Origin: Oscillospiraceae bacterium
GTDB lineage: Bacteria > Bacillota > Clostridia > Oscillospirales > Ruminococcaceae
Direction: 5' to 3'
DNA length: 51,393 nucleotides
NCBI GenBank assembly: GCA_029007035.1
Contig: JAQXHC010000036.1
Location: 1-51,393, forward strand
The notes beneath the pieces are model-generated. The model was not told the DNA's origin. It made no database searches and saw only the letters and a program-made list of their open reading frames with translations. The translations under genes and the position numbers were made by a program. Shown here piece after piece: positions 27,501-34,691 of this stretch (position 1 is its first letter; each line of letters starts with the position of its first letter).

Positions 27501-29448
27501 AGACATCCGATTCGGAGCAGGCGGAAGAATGAAAATAACCTATTGGAATTTCGGTTCCGGAATAAAGGAAATCAGGTATTACCTTGAAGGCAGCGCTGAA
27601 ACATCATATACTGTCTCACAGATAGCATGGAACGACAATAATCCCGACACAGTTATTGTTTCAAAGCTTACAGCTTATTATGAAGACGGCACGACACAAT
27701 TCATTGAGAATCTTTCGGTTAATTCCGGCAGCGATAACTGGAGAACTTTGGATATTTCGCAACTGAACCCCAAGGAAAGCATTGTCGGTATTAAAATCGA
27801 AACGATTGGTGAGGGTGCTTCAAAAAAGATTGTAATTCAGAACGATTCATATAAGACTATATGGGAAAAGGACGGCATTACTGCCGGACAGATTTATGAA
27901 TTTGGTGATACGAGTGGTATAGTAACGGCCCCCGATCCAAATCCGGCAGAATCAGAAGAGCCTCTTCAGGCGGAAGCTGCAGATGGTGTAGTTAAAATTG
28001 CTGTTCCGAATGAACCGGATGGCACGACAACAACAACTACAACAACAACTACTACTACCACAACAACAACGACCACAGTAGCTGCAGACCTTGAGATTCA
28101 CAAACAGGATCTTGGCGGAGAAGAACTGAAGGGCGCGGCAATCATGCTTACGGGTAAAGATGTGGACGGAAATGCGATAGAATTCAGCGAGGCAAACATC
28201 GACAAAGCTGAGGATGGACAGACAATGTCTACATCGGGAACGATTCTCTCGTGGATTTCGGGAAGCACACCGACATACATTAAGAGCGTACCGGACGGCA
28301 CATATACCCTGCATGAGGAAGCAGCACCGAATGGTTATACAAAGACAACAGACATAATATTCGTCGTAGAAAACGGAAAGGTTATCGAAATAAACGGCGA
28401 GGAAATAGAAGCAACGTCATCTGTAATAATGACAGATGAGCTGTCAGAGATCACAATAAACAAGTATGACATCACAGGAGAGAAAGAGATAACCGGAGCA
28501 GTTCTCGAAATTCTCACGAAGGACGGAGCAACAACGGCAAAGGATATCAACGGAAATGAGCTGAAATGGACATCGAAGGCAGGAGAAGCCTGGACAATCA
28601 GCGGAATAGGCGACGGAAGTTATATACTGCGTGAAACTGGCGGAGAATTTGAATACGACGGAAAAACGTATAAAGTAATTACAAGTACGCTTGAATTTGA
28701 AGTTGATAACGGAGAAATTGTATCAACATCTGTAAAGAGTGAAAGCCTGAAGGATAATCTCAATGCGGAAGAAGAGGGATACTACGTAGACTCAGCTAAT
28801 AATTCGATTTCTGTATGTGATGCCGGAACAACTTCGACGACAACGACAACAACTACAACAACGACCACTACTACCACAACCTCTACTACCACAACCACTA
28901 CGACAACAACAACTACAACATCAACTACCACAACAACATCGACCACAACATCATCAACGAGTACAACTACAACCACAAAATCATCTGCGACCACGACTAC
29001 AACCACAACTACTACAATGACAACAACATCGACTACAACCACCACATCAAATACGACAACGACGGAAACAACAAATCTGGCAGGTCAGGTTACAGGTTCA
29101 ACAACCGAAACGATTCCGGTTATCATTGATGACGGCAGCATTACAACTTCGACAACAACGAACGCTTCAAATGTTGCTGGAGAAAATGAGCATGTATCGT
29201 CTACGGAAACAACTGTTACAACCGACACGAATACGCAGACCGTTACTGATACACCTACAACTCCGGATGCGTCGAGCACAACGCCTGCAGTTACCGAGCC
29301 AAGCAAGGAAACCACAACCACAACAAAGGGCGGCACAACAAATGCTCCTCAGACGGGGGTAAGTGCGCCGATCATCCCGATGTTTTTCCTGTTTGCTGCT
29401 TTTGCTGCTTCATTTGTACTTCGTTCGAGAAAAAATGACGAAGAGTAA
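24556..29448 (+). CDS. sortase-anchored surface protein: choice-of-anchor-A domain plus SpaA/Cna_B repeats
   Basis: A 1630-residue wall protein. Signal peptide at residues 1-38. A choice-of-anchor-A domain (about 75-410) shows the typical LGIASQFCVFLQNDF, RVAVGGNI and FQGTIYAPNADV. Three SpaA/Cna_B-like domains follow (about 414-512, 639-735, 810-909), then a beta-sandwich of unknown type (932-1125), an 18-Thr linker (1157-1174), two more SpaA-like domains (1177-1289, 1297-1395) and a long Thr-rich linker (about 1425-1504). SpaA-type ends such as KEIAAPEGY, KETDVPEGY and VETQVPVGY carry the Glu that catalyses isopeptide bonds. The C-terminus has the sorting motif NAPQTG (1596-1601), a hydrophobic segment and RSRKNDEE. 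ATG 24556 follows GAAAGGA. Probable adhesin; ligand unknown. Confidence 0.9.
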   Translation: MKKTFGKRILSGITSALISVSCVLPSVSVFNGGAAINLVTSVGGNAEKEDVTLLVGANNQLRGDSVEKTIKNADATYALGIASQFCVFLQNDFRPSESDAEGRVAVGGNIISTVGWDAGYEIGKGDFESNIPLQELIGDTDYAEIIWNASQDTEFQKIKMSGGYGAYGDKDKTIVVQTPYGAEYMKANQASHTDSIFQAELINFDDEFEKLKKKSLILSRKTADGVVTVDGDTATFDAKALGSTKEMVVFNCTSEEWNAIKGCKYFNFVNIPSLPEPRECVEVNPDTKVVEHLNWDYSYIVINVAGEQITVATDDVKTTINGVSVSLGLDGKHNNNYGVTSLLYNFYQAQTLDLGKNFQGTIYAPNADVKDDVVSGRGHLSGALIAKSFVGETEFGYRPYDGPASLIGLSSNYTIDISKFAEDGITPLAGATIGLYEADDEGVLGELVDKFTTDETGKITASIDPGEHERDGENVTPLSTSIKYALKEIAAPEGYAVNNETVYYFTLEEIGIIEDDNNGLPDYTAQVKITLLDSDGKTPLKYAEYSPIDIDNNVYVVDDVAYRFKNVVDEDNFTVVNAESGAEVTDSNFVIDYINQTTDPLEPQYDNSYFVYYDGEIVNPVINLMSKLEAVNAFEFVNRKALTIKKTSPSGKPLSGAGFSLTKEEYTTSMGAASLVDSTEVKSWTTDGSLEAIALDEIESVVGSAGSMWQTNYKNIYRIKETDVPEGYALPGNDIVFIRAKAPVWGSMEPAVDAIYYKEVASGTLDNLPVMFMMNSLYESMNINGWTKIVLDTSTQDDRNFTIVNYREGIELELRKIDSITKNVVKGATLELYAKNGTLIKTWENFDGSINLRDDSTLNNSTEGYVKGGFIEPGIYYIVETQVPVGYKDTLLNQKMYFSINSDGTVTVGEPKYLSTVDLKSDAETYFGDEYGGVKIEKVEILYETLGNGPGLQFKPEGDNSVLQLNNLSGNNGVISIDLSAKDIRFGAGGRMKITYWNFGSGIKEIRYYLEGSAETSYTVSQIAWNDNNPDTVIVSKLTAYYEDGTTQFIENLSVNSGSDNWRTLDISQLNPKESIVGIKIETIGEGASKKIVIQNDSYKTIWEKDGITAGQIYEFGDTSGIVTAPDPNPAESEEPLQAEAADGVVKIAVPNEPDGTTTTTTTTTTTTTTTTTTVAADLEIHKQDLGGEELKGAAIMLTGKDVDGNAIEFSEANIDKAEDGQTMSTSGTILSWISGSTPTYIKSVPDGTYTLHEEAAPNGYTKTTDIIFVVENGKVIEINGEEIEATSSVIMTDELSEITINKYDITGEKEITGAVLEILTKDGATTAKDINGNELKWTSKAGEAWTISGIGDGSYILRETGGEFEYDGKTYKVITSTLEFEVDNGEIVSTSVKSESLKDNLNAEEEGYYVDSANNSISVCDAGTTSTTTTTTTTTTTTTTTSTTTTTTTTTTTTSTTTTTSTTTSSTSTTTTTKSSATTTTTTTTTMTTTSTTTTTSNTTTTETTNLAGQVTGSTTETIPVIIDDGSITTSTTTNASNVAGENEHVSSTETTVTTDTNTQTVTDTPTTPDASSTTPAVTEPSKETTTTTKGGTTNAPQTGVSAPIIPMFFLFAAFAASFVLRSRKNDEE
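28024..28077 (+). repeat. first threonine-codon repeat (18 Thr)
   Basis: A run of 18 Thr codons mixing ACA, ACT, ACC and ACG, encoding a glycosylatable or extended linker. The mixed codons argue for selection on the protein rather than a young microsatellite. Confidence 0.85.
28828..29064 (+). repeat. second threonine/serine-codon repeat
   Basis: About 78 codons, almost all Thr with scattered Ser, ending near TETTN. Low-complexity ACN repeats create long false open frames on the other strand. Confidence 0.85.
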
Positions 29449-29458
29449 TATTTAAAAT

Positions 29459-29491
29459 TATCCGCACCTGTAAAACGGTGCGGATTTTTTT
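29459..29491 (+). terminator. Rho-independent terminator of the adhesin gene
   Basis: TCCGCACC (29461-29468) and GGTGCGGA (29477-29484) arms with an eight-base loop, followed by a run of T. Confidence 0.9.
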
Positions 29492-29575
29492 GCAGGAAAA
29501 TGAATACTAATTTATAATTGCTCAGTCATTTTCTGAATCATAGAATAAAACACCAATGGATATCCGAGGAGACTT

Positions 29576-29650
29576 ATGAGCGGAGATCGTTTAAAAAAAG
29601 CGAAGAAAGTTGCTGCGGAGGAAATGTTTTTTTGCAGAAAAGACTTGTAA
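29576..29650 (+). CDS. possible 24-residue small ORF
   Basis: ATG with AGGAG at 29567-29571. The predicted peptide begins MSGDRLKKAKKVAAEEM and ends FFCRKDL, basic and amphipathic. Its stop codon overlaps the -35 box of the corA promoter. There is no other support, and it may be chance. Confidence 0.22.
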   Translation: MSGDRLKKAKKVAAEEMFFCRKDL

Positions 29651-29673
29651 AATCTGTTTGAATTTGATATAAT
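29645..29673 (+). promoter_or_regulatory. corA promoter
   Basis: TTGTAA (29645-29650), a 17-base spacer and a perfect TATAAT (29668-29673). Transcription would begin near 29680, right at a small hairpin (CAGTGC/GCGCTG, 29681-29696), leaving a leader of about 175 bases. Confidence 0.75.
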
Positions 29674-29725
29674 AATATTACAGTGCATTAGCGCTGCCAT
29701 TTAAATCAGCAACGGAGGTGCAATA

Positions 29726-29776
29726 ATGAGTTCAGACCCTTATGGGCATTTGTTAAAAAATGTTGAGCTTCGGTAA
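29726..29776 (+). CDS. leader peptide of corA, 16 residues
   Basis: A short ORF MSSDPYGHLLKNVELR with its own strong ribosome site GGAGG (29714-29718) seven bases before ATG. Size and layout resemble enterobacterial MgtL ([17 protein letters not shown]), which has Asp-Pro at the same positions 4-5 and whose early Asp/Pro codons destabilise ribosomes at low Mg2+. The last codons and stop lie inside segment A of the attenuator (29768-29778), so a ribosome there would block A:B pairing. No homology search was possible. Confidence 0.6.
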   Translation: MSSDPYGHLLKNVELR

Positions 29777-29849
29777 AGGTTTGTACTGCTCTCCGACTTT
29801 CACCGAAGTATTTTCGGTGAAAGGAGTGCCGTTTGCCGCAAGGCATACG
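29768..29849 (+). promoter_or_regulatory. attenuator-like alternative hairpins in the corA leader
   Basis: Three segments can pair in two exclusive ways. A (29768-29778, CTTCGGTAAAG) pairs with B (29797-29808, CTTTCACCGAAG) with one bulged base. B also pairs perfectly over 11 bp with C (29813-29823, TTCGGTGAAAG, five-base loop). C overlaps the Shine-Dalgarno AAGGAG (29821-29826). No T-run follows C, so control would be on translation rather than termination. A small GCAA-tetraloop hairpin (29830-29849) lies between the ribosome site and the corA start and shortens the effective spacing to about nine bases. Confidence 0.6.
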
Positions 29850-29854
29850 CAAAA

Positions 29855-30793
29855 TTGCATATGATAACTTTTTATAATTCAGAGCATGGCTTGTTATCGG
29901 CAACTGAAACACTGTCGACGGGCTGCTGGATTTCTGTCGTTGACCCGACTCCGCAGGAAATCAAAGACCTGATCGAGGTCTATGGACTGGACAGCGGATT
30001 TGTTAAGTCGTCTCTTGATGAGGAGGAATCGTCCCGTATTGAGCGTGAGGACGAACAGACGCTGATTATTGTCGATGCGCCTGTTTCCGACTTTGACAAT
30101 GACAACAATTCAATGTTTTATACGCTTCCGATAGGTATTATCCTTACGGAAAACTATGTTTTTACAATTTCGCTGAAGCCGACGAGAATAATCGATGAAG
30201 CTGTTGCAGGAAGTATACGAAATCTCCGTCCCGGCTACAGAACGCGGTTTGTACTTCAGCTTCTGCTGAGAATCGCTACGCTGTTCCTGATTTATCTGAA
30301 ACAAATCGATAAAATTTCGTCCGCTGCCGAGCAGCAGCTCCATGATGCGATGAAAAACGAGCTTCTTATGCAGTTGCTCGCTCTTGAAAAATCTCTCGTA
30401 TATTTTTCAACCTCACTTAAAGCAAACGAGGCGACTATCGAGAAGATTTTCCGCGGCAGGGTAATGAAGCTCTACGACGACGACCAGGATCTGCTCGAGG
30501 ACGTTTTGATTGAGATGAAGCAGGCAATCGAAATGGCGAATATCTATACGCAGATCCTTTCGGGCATGATGGATGGTTTTTCGTCGGTAATCTCGAACAA
30601 TCTGAACATTGTAATGTGGCGGCTGACCATTATTACTATTATTATGGCAATTCCGACAATGGTGTACAGCTTTTACGGAATGAACACGAAAGGACTTCCA
30701 TTTGCTGAAACTACGTGGTTCCCGACGATTCTGTCGTTGGTGCTGACTCTTGTGGTAGCGATTTTGCTGCTGAAAAATAAAAAAAACAAGTGA
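29855..30793 (+). CDS. corA: CorA-family magnesium transporter
   Basis: A CorA/MIT-family divalent cation channel of 310-312 residues. A soluble N-terminal alpha/beta domain is followed by the long stalk helix (RTRFVLQLLLRIATLFLIYL and DDDQDLLEDVLIEMKQAIEM regions) and two C-terminal membrane helices. The signature FYGMNTKG closes the first, giving the periplasm-side selectivity loop. The tail LLKNKKNK is basic as usual. The start is either TTG 29855 or ATG 29861; neither has a directly adjacent ribosome site, and the nearest one (AAGGAG, 29821-29826) is separated by a hairpin. Expression is probably controlled by the leader described above. Confidence 0.93.
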   Translation: MHMITFYNSEHGLLSATETLSTGCWISVVDPTPQEIKDLIEVYGLDSGFVKSSLDEEESSRIEREDEQTLIIVDAPVSDFDNDNNSMFYTLPIGIILTENYVFTISLKPTRIIDEAVAGSIRNLRPGYRTRFVLQLLLRIATLFLIYLKQIDKISSAAEQQLHDAMKNELLMQLLALEKSLVYFSTSLKANEATIEKIFRGRVMKLYDDDQDLLEDVLIEMKQAIEMANIYTQILSGMMDGFSSVISNNLNIVMWRLTIITIIMAIPTMVYSFYGMNTKGLPFAETTWFPTILSLVLTLVVAILLLKNKKNK

Positions 30794-30853
30794 ATGCTCC
30801 GAGAAACGGACTGTGCGTATTCGTTCAGATCATAATTTTATAACAGTTTATCC

Positions 30854-30884
30854 GCGTCCCAAAAAACTACGGGACGCATTTTTG
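30854..30884 (+). terminator. Rho-independent terminator of corA
   Basis: GCGTCCC (30854-30860) and GGGACGC (30871-30877) arms with a ten-base A-rich loop, then ATTTTTG. Confidence 0.9.
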
Positions 30885-30991
30885 TGCCTGTATAACGATT
30901 ATATAAAAATTGTATATGGCAGTAATTCGCGGCTATTCGGCGATTCACGGTGTTCATGACAAGAATTGAGGAATTATCTCGCTGTATGCTC

Positions 30992-31020
30992 TTGACATCT
31001 TGACAAAAAATGTTTATAAT
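30992..31020 (+). promoter_or_regulatory. consensus promoter of pckA
   Basis: TTGACA (30992-30997), exactly 17 bases, TATAAT (31015-31020): full consensus at both boxes. A second TTGACA at 31000 has the wrong spacing. It implies very strong constitutive transcription. Confidence 0.88.
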
Positions 31021-31141
31021 AGTATATGAGGAACAATAGGATTTTTCAAGAAATACCGTGCGGTCGTGCGGAAAATTTAAAATCCTGTGCCGGACAGCTT
31101 TGCTGCCGAGCAGTTTCAGTTTTATTAGGAGGTTATTAAGA

Positions 31142-32974
31142 ATGTCACTGACAAACAATGCAAATGTTTTAAAGTGGGTTGACGAGATGATCGCCCTCTG
31201 CAAGCCTGATAAGGTTGTATGGATCGACGGCTCAAAGGAGCAGCTTGATGAGCTTACCGAACAGGTAACTTCGCTCCCCGACGGCGACCCTAACAAGATG
31301 TATCACCTTAACGAGGAGAAGCTCCCCGGCTGTCTCTATCACAGAACAGCTGTAAATGACGTTGCTCGTGTTGAGGACAGAACTTTTATCTGTACAAGAA
31401 CTAAAGAGGATGCGGGTCCGACAAATAACTGGTGCGACCCGCAGGAAATGTATGCTAAGCTCAGACCTATGTACGACGGCGTTATGAAAGGTCGTACAAT
31501 GTATATCATTCCCTATTCAATGGGACCCGTTGCTTCACCTATTTCAAAGGTAGGCGTTGAGATTACCGATTCAATCTATGTTGTTCTCAATATGAACATC
31601 ATGACAAGAATGGGCAAGGCTGCATTCGATAAGCTCGGTGACTCCAACGACTTCGTAAGAGGACTTCACTCCAAGGCTGATGTTGACCCCGAAAAGAGAT
31701 ATATTGTACAGTTCCCGGAGGATAATACAATCTGGTCAATCAATTCAGCTTACGGCGGAAACGTAATCCTCAGCAAGAAGTGCTTCGCTCTTCGTATTGC
31801 TTCATTCCAGGGCAAGAACGAGGGCTGGATGGCTGAGCATATGCTTATCCTCGGCGTTCAGAAGCCCGACGGCGAAACAAAGTATATCTGTGCTGCATTC
31901 CCGTCAGCCTGCGGAAAGACCAACCTTGCAATGCTTATTCCTCCCGAGGGATATCTCAAGGACGGCTACAAGGTATTCACAGTCGGTGACGATATCGCAT
32001 GGCTCAAGCCCGGCAAGGACGGCAGACTTTATGCTATCAACCCCGAGAACGGATTCTTCGGCGTTGCTCCCGGAACTAATGCAAAATCCAACTACAATGC
32101 GCTTGCTTCCACAATGAAGAACGCAATCTTCACAAACGTTGCTCTCAATAATGCAGATAATACCGTTTGGTGGGAAGGTCTCGACAAGAATCCGCCCGAG
32201 GACGCTACAGAGTGGACAGGCATCAAGACCAACGGCAAGGAATGGACAGAGCAGATCGGCGAAGACGGCAAGAAGAAAAAGCTTGCTCATCCGAACTCAC
32301 GTTTCACAGCTCCCGCTGTAAACTGCCCATGCATTTCGCCTGAGTTTGATAATCCCGAAGGTGTTCCGGTATCAGCTATCGTATTCGGCGGCAGACGTGC
32401 TTCAACAACTCCGCTTGTGTATCAGTCATTTGACTGGACTCACGGCACTTATGTTGGTTCGGCTGTTTCTTCTGAGACAACAGCTGCGGCTGCAGGTGCA
32501 GTAGGTGTTCTCCGTCACGATCCGATGGCTATGAAGCCTTTCATCGGCTACAATGTAGGTGACTACTGGGCACACTGGCTTGAAATGGGCGAGAAGCTCG
32601 GAGACAAGGCTCCTAAGATTTTCAATGTTAACTGGTTCAAGCAGGACGAGGACGGCAACTTCATCTGGCCCGGATTCGGCGACAATATGAGAGTTCTCGA
32701 CTGGATCATCAAGAGATGCGAGGGCACAGTTGACGCTGTGGAGACTGCAATCGGTTATCTCCCGAAGAAAGAGGATATCAATGTTAAGGGTATCGAGGAC
32801 GAGGTTACTCCCGAAATCATGGATAAGCTCCTTAAAGTTGATACAGACCTCTGGAAGAAGGAAATCGCTGAAATGCGCAGATATTACAATGATGATATTG
32901 CTGCAAAGGGCGGTAAGATTCCGGCTGCTCTCTATGAAGAGCTTGACAAGATTGAGGCAAGACTCAATAAGTAA
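31142..32974 (+). CDS. pckG: phosphoenolpyruvate carboxykinase (GTP)
   Basis: GTP-dependent PEP carboxykinase, 610 residues, the normal length. It interconverts oxaloacetate and PEP; in succinate-forming ruminococci it runs toward oxaloacetate, fixing CO2. The P-loop and reactive cysteine are in FPSACGKTNLAM (C257), preceded by IPYSMGPVASP and the metal-binding region near TVGDDIAWL. GTP-type features such as FGGRRASTTPLVYQSFDW are clear. ATG 31142 is nine bases after AGGAGG and was preferred to an upstream in-frame ATG inside the leader. Codon use is strongly biased (CTC, GAC, AAG), as expected for an abundant enzyme. Confidence 0.97.
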   Translation: MSLTNNANVLKWVDEMIALCKPDKVVWIDGSKEQLDELTEQVTSLPDGDPNKMYHLNEEKLPGCLYHRTAVNDVARVEDRTFICTRTKEDAGPTNNWCDPQEMYAKLRPMYDGVMKGRTMYIIPYSMGPVASPISKVGVEITDSIYVVLNMNIMTRMGKAAFDKLGDSNDFVRGLHSKADVDPEKRYIVQFPEDNTIWSINSAYGGNVILSKKCFALRIASFQGKNEGWMAEHMLILGVQKPDGETKYICAAFPSACGKTNLAMLIPPEGYLKDGYKVFTVGDDIAWLKPGKDGRLYAINPENGFFGVAPGTNAKSNYNALASTMKNAIFTNVALNNADNTVWWEGLDKNPPEDATEWTGIKTNGKEWTEQIGEDGKKKKLAHPNSRFTAPAVNCPCISPEFDNPEGVPVSAIVFGGRRASTTPLVYQSFDWTHGTYVGSAVSSETTAAAAGAVGVLRHDPMAMKPFIGYNVGDYWAHWLEMGEKLGDKAPKIFNVNWFKQDEDGNFIWPGFGDNMRVLDWIIKRCEGTVDAVETAIGYLPKKEDINVKGIEDEVTPEIMDKLLKVDTDLWKKEIAEMRRYYNDDIAAKGGKIPAALYEELDKIEARLNK

Positions 32975-33014
32975 TTGAATTGCGAAGCTTCCCTCGTTTC
33001 TGAGGCGGATGCTC

Positions 33015-33092
33015 TATAAAAGTATTACAAAGCCGCTTTGACACAATATGTGTCAGAAGCGGCTTTGCGTTTCTTTACGGATTGACATTTTT
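33015..33092 (+). repeat. dispersed palindromic repeat, copy 1 (also terminator of pckA)
   Basis: AAGCCGCTT..TGACACA and TGTCA..AAGCGGCTT form a long stem (33029-33064) followed by TTTGCGTTTCTTT. The whole unit from TATAAAAGTA to TTGACATTTTT recurs at 42094-42173 with a few differences. Its right edge supplies the -35 box of the next gene's promoter. Confidence 0.7.
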
Positions 33093-33110
33093 AACTGACG
33101 GTGGTATAAT
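33082..33110 (+). promoter_or_regulatory. promoter of the alpha/beta hydrolase gene
   Basis: TTGACA (33082-33087), 17 bases, TATAAT (33105-33110): full consensus. The -35 box lies at the end of the dispersed repeat. Confidence 0.8.
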
Positions 33111-33145
33111 GAATTCAACGATAAACAGGAAATATCAGGAGCTTT

Positions 33146-33886
33146 ATGGGAGCGGGCAGTATGTATTATGATGAATATGGAAAAGAAAATGAAAAAATTA
33201 TTGTTATGCTTCATGGAGCAAATTTTGTTCATTCTTTCGGAAAGCAATATCAATTAGCTGACAGGTATCATATTATCGTCCCTCATTTAATGGGTTACGG
33301 CAATGAAACAGATAAAATTTTCAACGCCGATGAACAGATAAACGAACTCGTCGGTTTCATTTCCTCCCTTGAAAAGAAGGTGGCTCTTGTGGGCTTTTCT
33401 TTGGGAGCGCAGATTGGCTTCAGGCTTGCTGCGGAGCATCAGGAATTATTTACCTGTGCAATTGTAGTAAGTCCATGGCTGTGTAAGAATAAGGAAACTA
33501 CAGAGCAAGTGTTGAAAGAAAATGAAAAACAGTTTGCCTTATTTAAGAAAAAATGGCTTTGCAGTCTGATCGGTTTAATGAACGGGCTGCCGAAGGAACA
33601 GAGAAAGGAATTTGTTGAACAGATGCAGAAGGTGTCGATAGATACTGTCCGTAACTCTGTGGACAATGGTATTACTCTTGAATCAGTCAGCAGTTTTGAA
33701 AATTTGACAATACCTGTTATGGCGCTTGCTGGCGGAAAAGAGCAGGACGTCGTTAAGAACAGTGTGATAAAAATGAGCCGTCTGAACAAATATTGCAGCT
33801 ATGAGATATGGGATAAAGCTGCACACAACATACCTGCTATATGCGCAAAGCAGTTCAATGAACTGATCTGTAAAATTGTCGGATAA
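33146..33886 (+). CDS. alpha/beta hydrolase
   Basis: A cytoplasmic alpha/beta hydrolase of 246 residues. IIVMLHGANFVHSF near residues 18-31 forms the oxyanion loop, the nucleophile is S85 in LVGFSLGAQIGF, a late acidic residue follows ALAGGKEQDVV, and His in KAAHNIP completes the triad. A short lid region (about 115-165) is rich in charged residues. The substrate cannot be named. ATG 33146 is close behind CAGGAGC; ATG 33161 is an alternative. Single-gene unit with its own consensus promoter. Confidence 0.87.
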   Translation: MGAGSMYYDEYGKENEKIIVMLHGANFVHSFGKQYQLADRYHIIVPHLMGYGNETDKIFNADEQINELVGFISSLEKKVALVGFSLGAQIGFRLAAEHQELFTCAIVVSPWLCKNKETTEQVLKENEKQFALFKKKWLCSLIGLMNGLPKEQRKEFVEQMQKVSIDTVRNSVDNGITLESVSSFENLTIPVMALAGGKEQDVVKNSVIKMSRLNKYCSYEIWDKAAHNIPAICAKQFNELICKIVG

Positions 33887-33899
33887 AATTGTCGCTTCT

Positions 33900-33967
33900 G
33901 CCGCACAGCTGCCTGCATATTTCCCGTCATATCACATTAAAATTGCAGTGTGCCTGCGGGCTTTTTT
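33900..33967 (+). terminator. probable terminator of the hydrolase gene
   Basis: GCCGCACA..CTGC pairs with GCAG..TGTGC and GGGC across a 30-base loop, followed by six T. The stem is interrupted, so confidence is moderate. Confidence 0.5.
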
Positions 33968-33994
33968 ACCGGAAAAATATATCATGAAAAAATG

Positions 33995-34023
33995 AAAGAC
34001 CTCCGTTGCATACGGCGGTCTTT
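33995..34023 (-). terminator. bidirectional terminator, mainly for the minus-strand kinase-like gene
   Basis: AAAGACC (33995-34001) and GGTCTTT (34017-34023) with inner CCG/CGG pairs. On the minus strand the stem is followed by a T-rich run. Confidence 0.7.
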
Positions 34024-34070
34024 CTGATAAGAGAGATATATTAAGAGGTAAAAACTTTCTTAGCTGGAAC

Positions 34071-34691
34071 TCACGACTGAGCCTCATTGTATTTGTTGAA
34101 AGCCTGAACGATCAGTTCGGCACAAAGCTCGTCACCGAGAGAGGAACTGTTGAGGCAAAGCGAGTATTCGTCCTTATCCTGCCACATTCTTCCCGTATTG
34201 ACATTATAGAATGTCTCGCGGCGTTTGTCGGCTTTTTTTATAAAGGTTTCTGCTTTTCTGCTTTCGATGCCGTATTCATTGACAGCACGGTTAAGCCGGG
34301 TTTCCATATTGCCATAGATATAAACGCTGAAACATCCCTGTTCTTCAAGGACATAGCTTCCGCAGCGTCCGACAAGCACAAAGCTGTGTTCACGTTCCGC
34401 AAGCTCGCGGATAATATCGCTTTCGATAAGGAAAACCTTGTCGGAAAGCGGCAGGCTGTCCTGCATAGAGCTTGCGGGACTGGCGGAAATCATCAGAGAG
34501 TAGAGAAAGCTCGTGGGAACATTTTCCTCTGCGCTTTCAAGATGTTCGGGATCGACTCCGCATTTTTTTGAAGCCATTTCGAGTATCGATCTGTTATAAT
34601 AATTTATACCGAGTTTATCAGCAACAAGCTTGCCTATAGCGCTTCCGCCGCTTCCGAACTGGCGTTCGATTGTGATGATTCTTTTCTTCAA
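34071..34691 (-). CDS. cytidylate kinase-like family protein
   Basis: A 206-residue P-loop NMP-kinase relative of the cytidylate-kinase-like group common in clostridia. The nucleotide loop reads RIITIERQFGSGGSAIGKLV, followed by the LGINYYNR strand; a central region SFVLVGRCGSYVLEEQG and Arg-rich KKADKRRETFYN lid complete the fold. True Cmk has a different substrate-binding part, so the substrate is uncertain. I chose TTG 34691, behind a GGGGGGA ribosome site, over TTG 34706, which lies inside that site. Single-gene unit between terminator-like and promoter signals. Confidence 0.85.
   Translation of the reverse strand: MKKRIITIERQFGSGGSAIGKLVADKLGINYYNRSILEMASKKCGVDPEHLESAEENVPTSFLYSLMISASPASSMQDSLPLSDKVFLIESDIIRELAEREHSFVLVGRCGSYVLEEQGCFSVYIYGNMETRLNRAVNEYGIESRKAETFIKKADKRRETFYNVNTGRMWQDKDEYSLCLNSSSLGDELCAELIVQAFNKYNEAQS

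Larger units (their letters stand above)
29449..29854. other. adhesin-corA intergenic region
   Basis: About 400 bases. Contains the adhesin terminator, a doubtful small ORF, the corA promoter, the leader peptide and the alternative hairpins, all listed separately. I looked for the conserved elements of the M-box magnesium riboswitch and did not find them. Confidence 0.6.
30794..31141. other. corA-pckA intergenic region with structured pckA leader
   Basis: 348 bases: corA terminator, pckA promoter, and a leader with two possible hairpins, AGGATTTT/AAAATCCT (31038-31045 with 31079-31086) and CGGaCAGC/GCTGCCG (31091-31108), the second ending 18 bases before the ribosome site AGGAGG (31127-31132). 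Confidence 0.55.

Noticed and set aside
28782..29045. Minus-strand frame of nearly pure valine
   Set aside because: It is the antisense shadow of the Thr-codon repeat in the adhesin gene.
28024..29064. Short-period repeats considered as a CRISPR array
   Set aside because: The repeats are in-frame ACN codons within one protein, without spacer/repeat alternation.
29680..29854. M-box magnesium riboswitch before corA
   Set aside because: None of the conserved M-box segments I can recall is present; a leader peptide with alternative hairpins explains the region better.
31000..31020. Second TTGACA box before pckA
   Set aside because: Only nine bases from the TATAAT, so it cannot be its -35 element; the box at 30992 has exact 17-base spacing.
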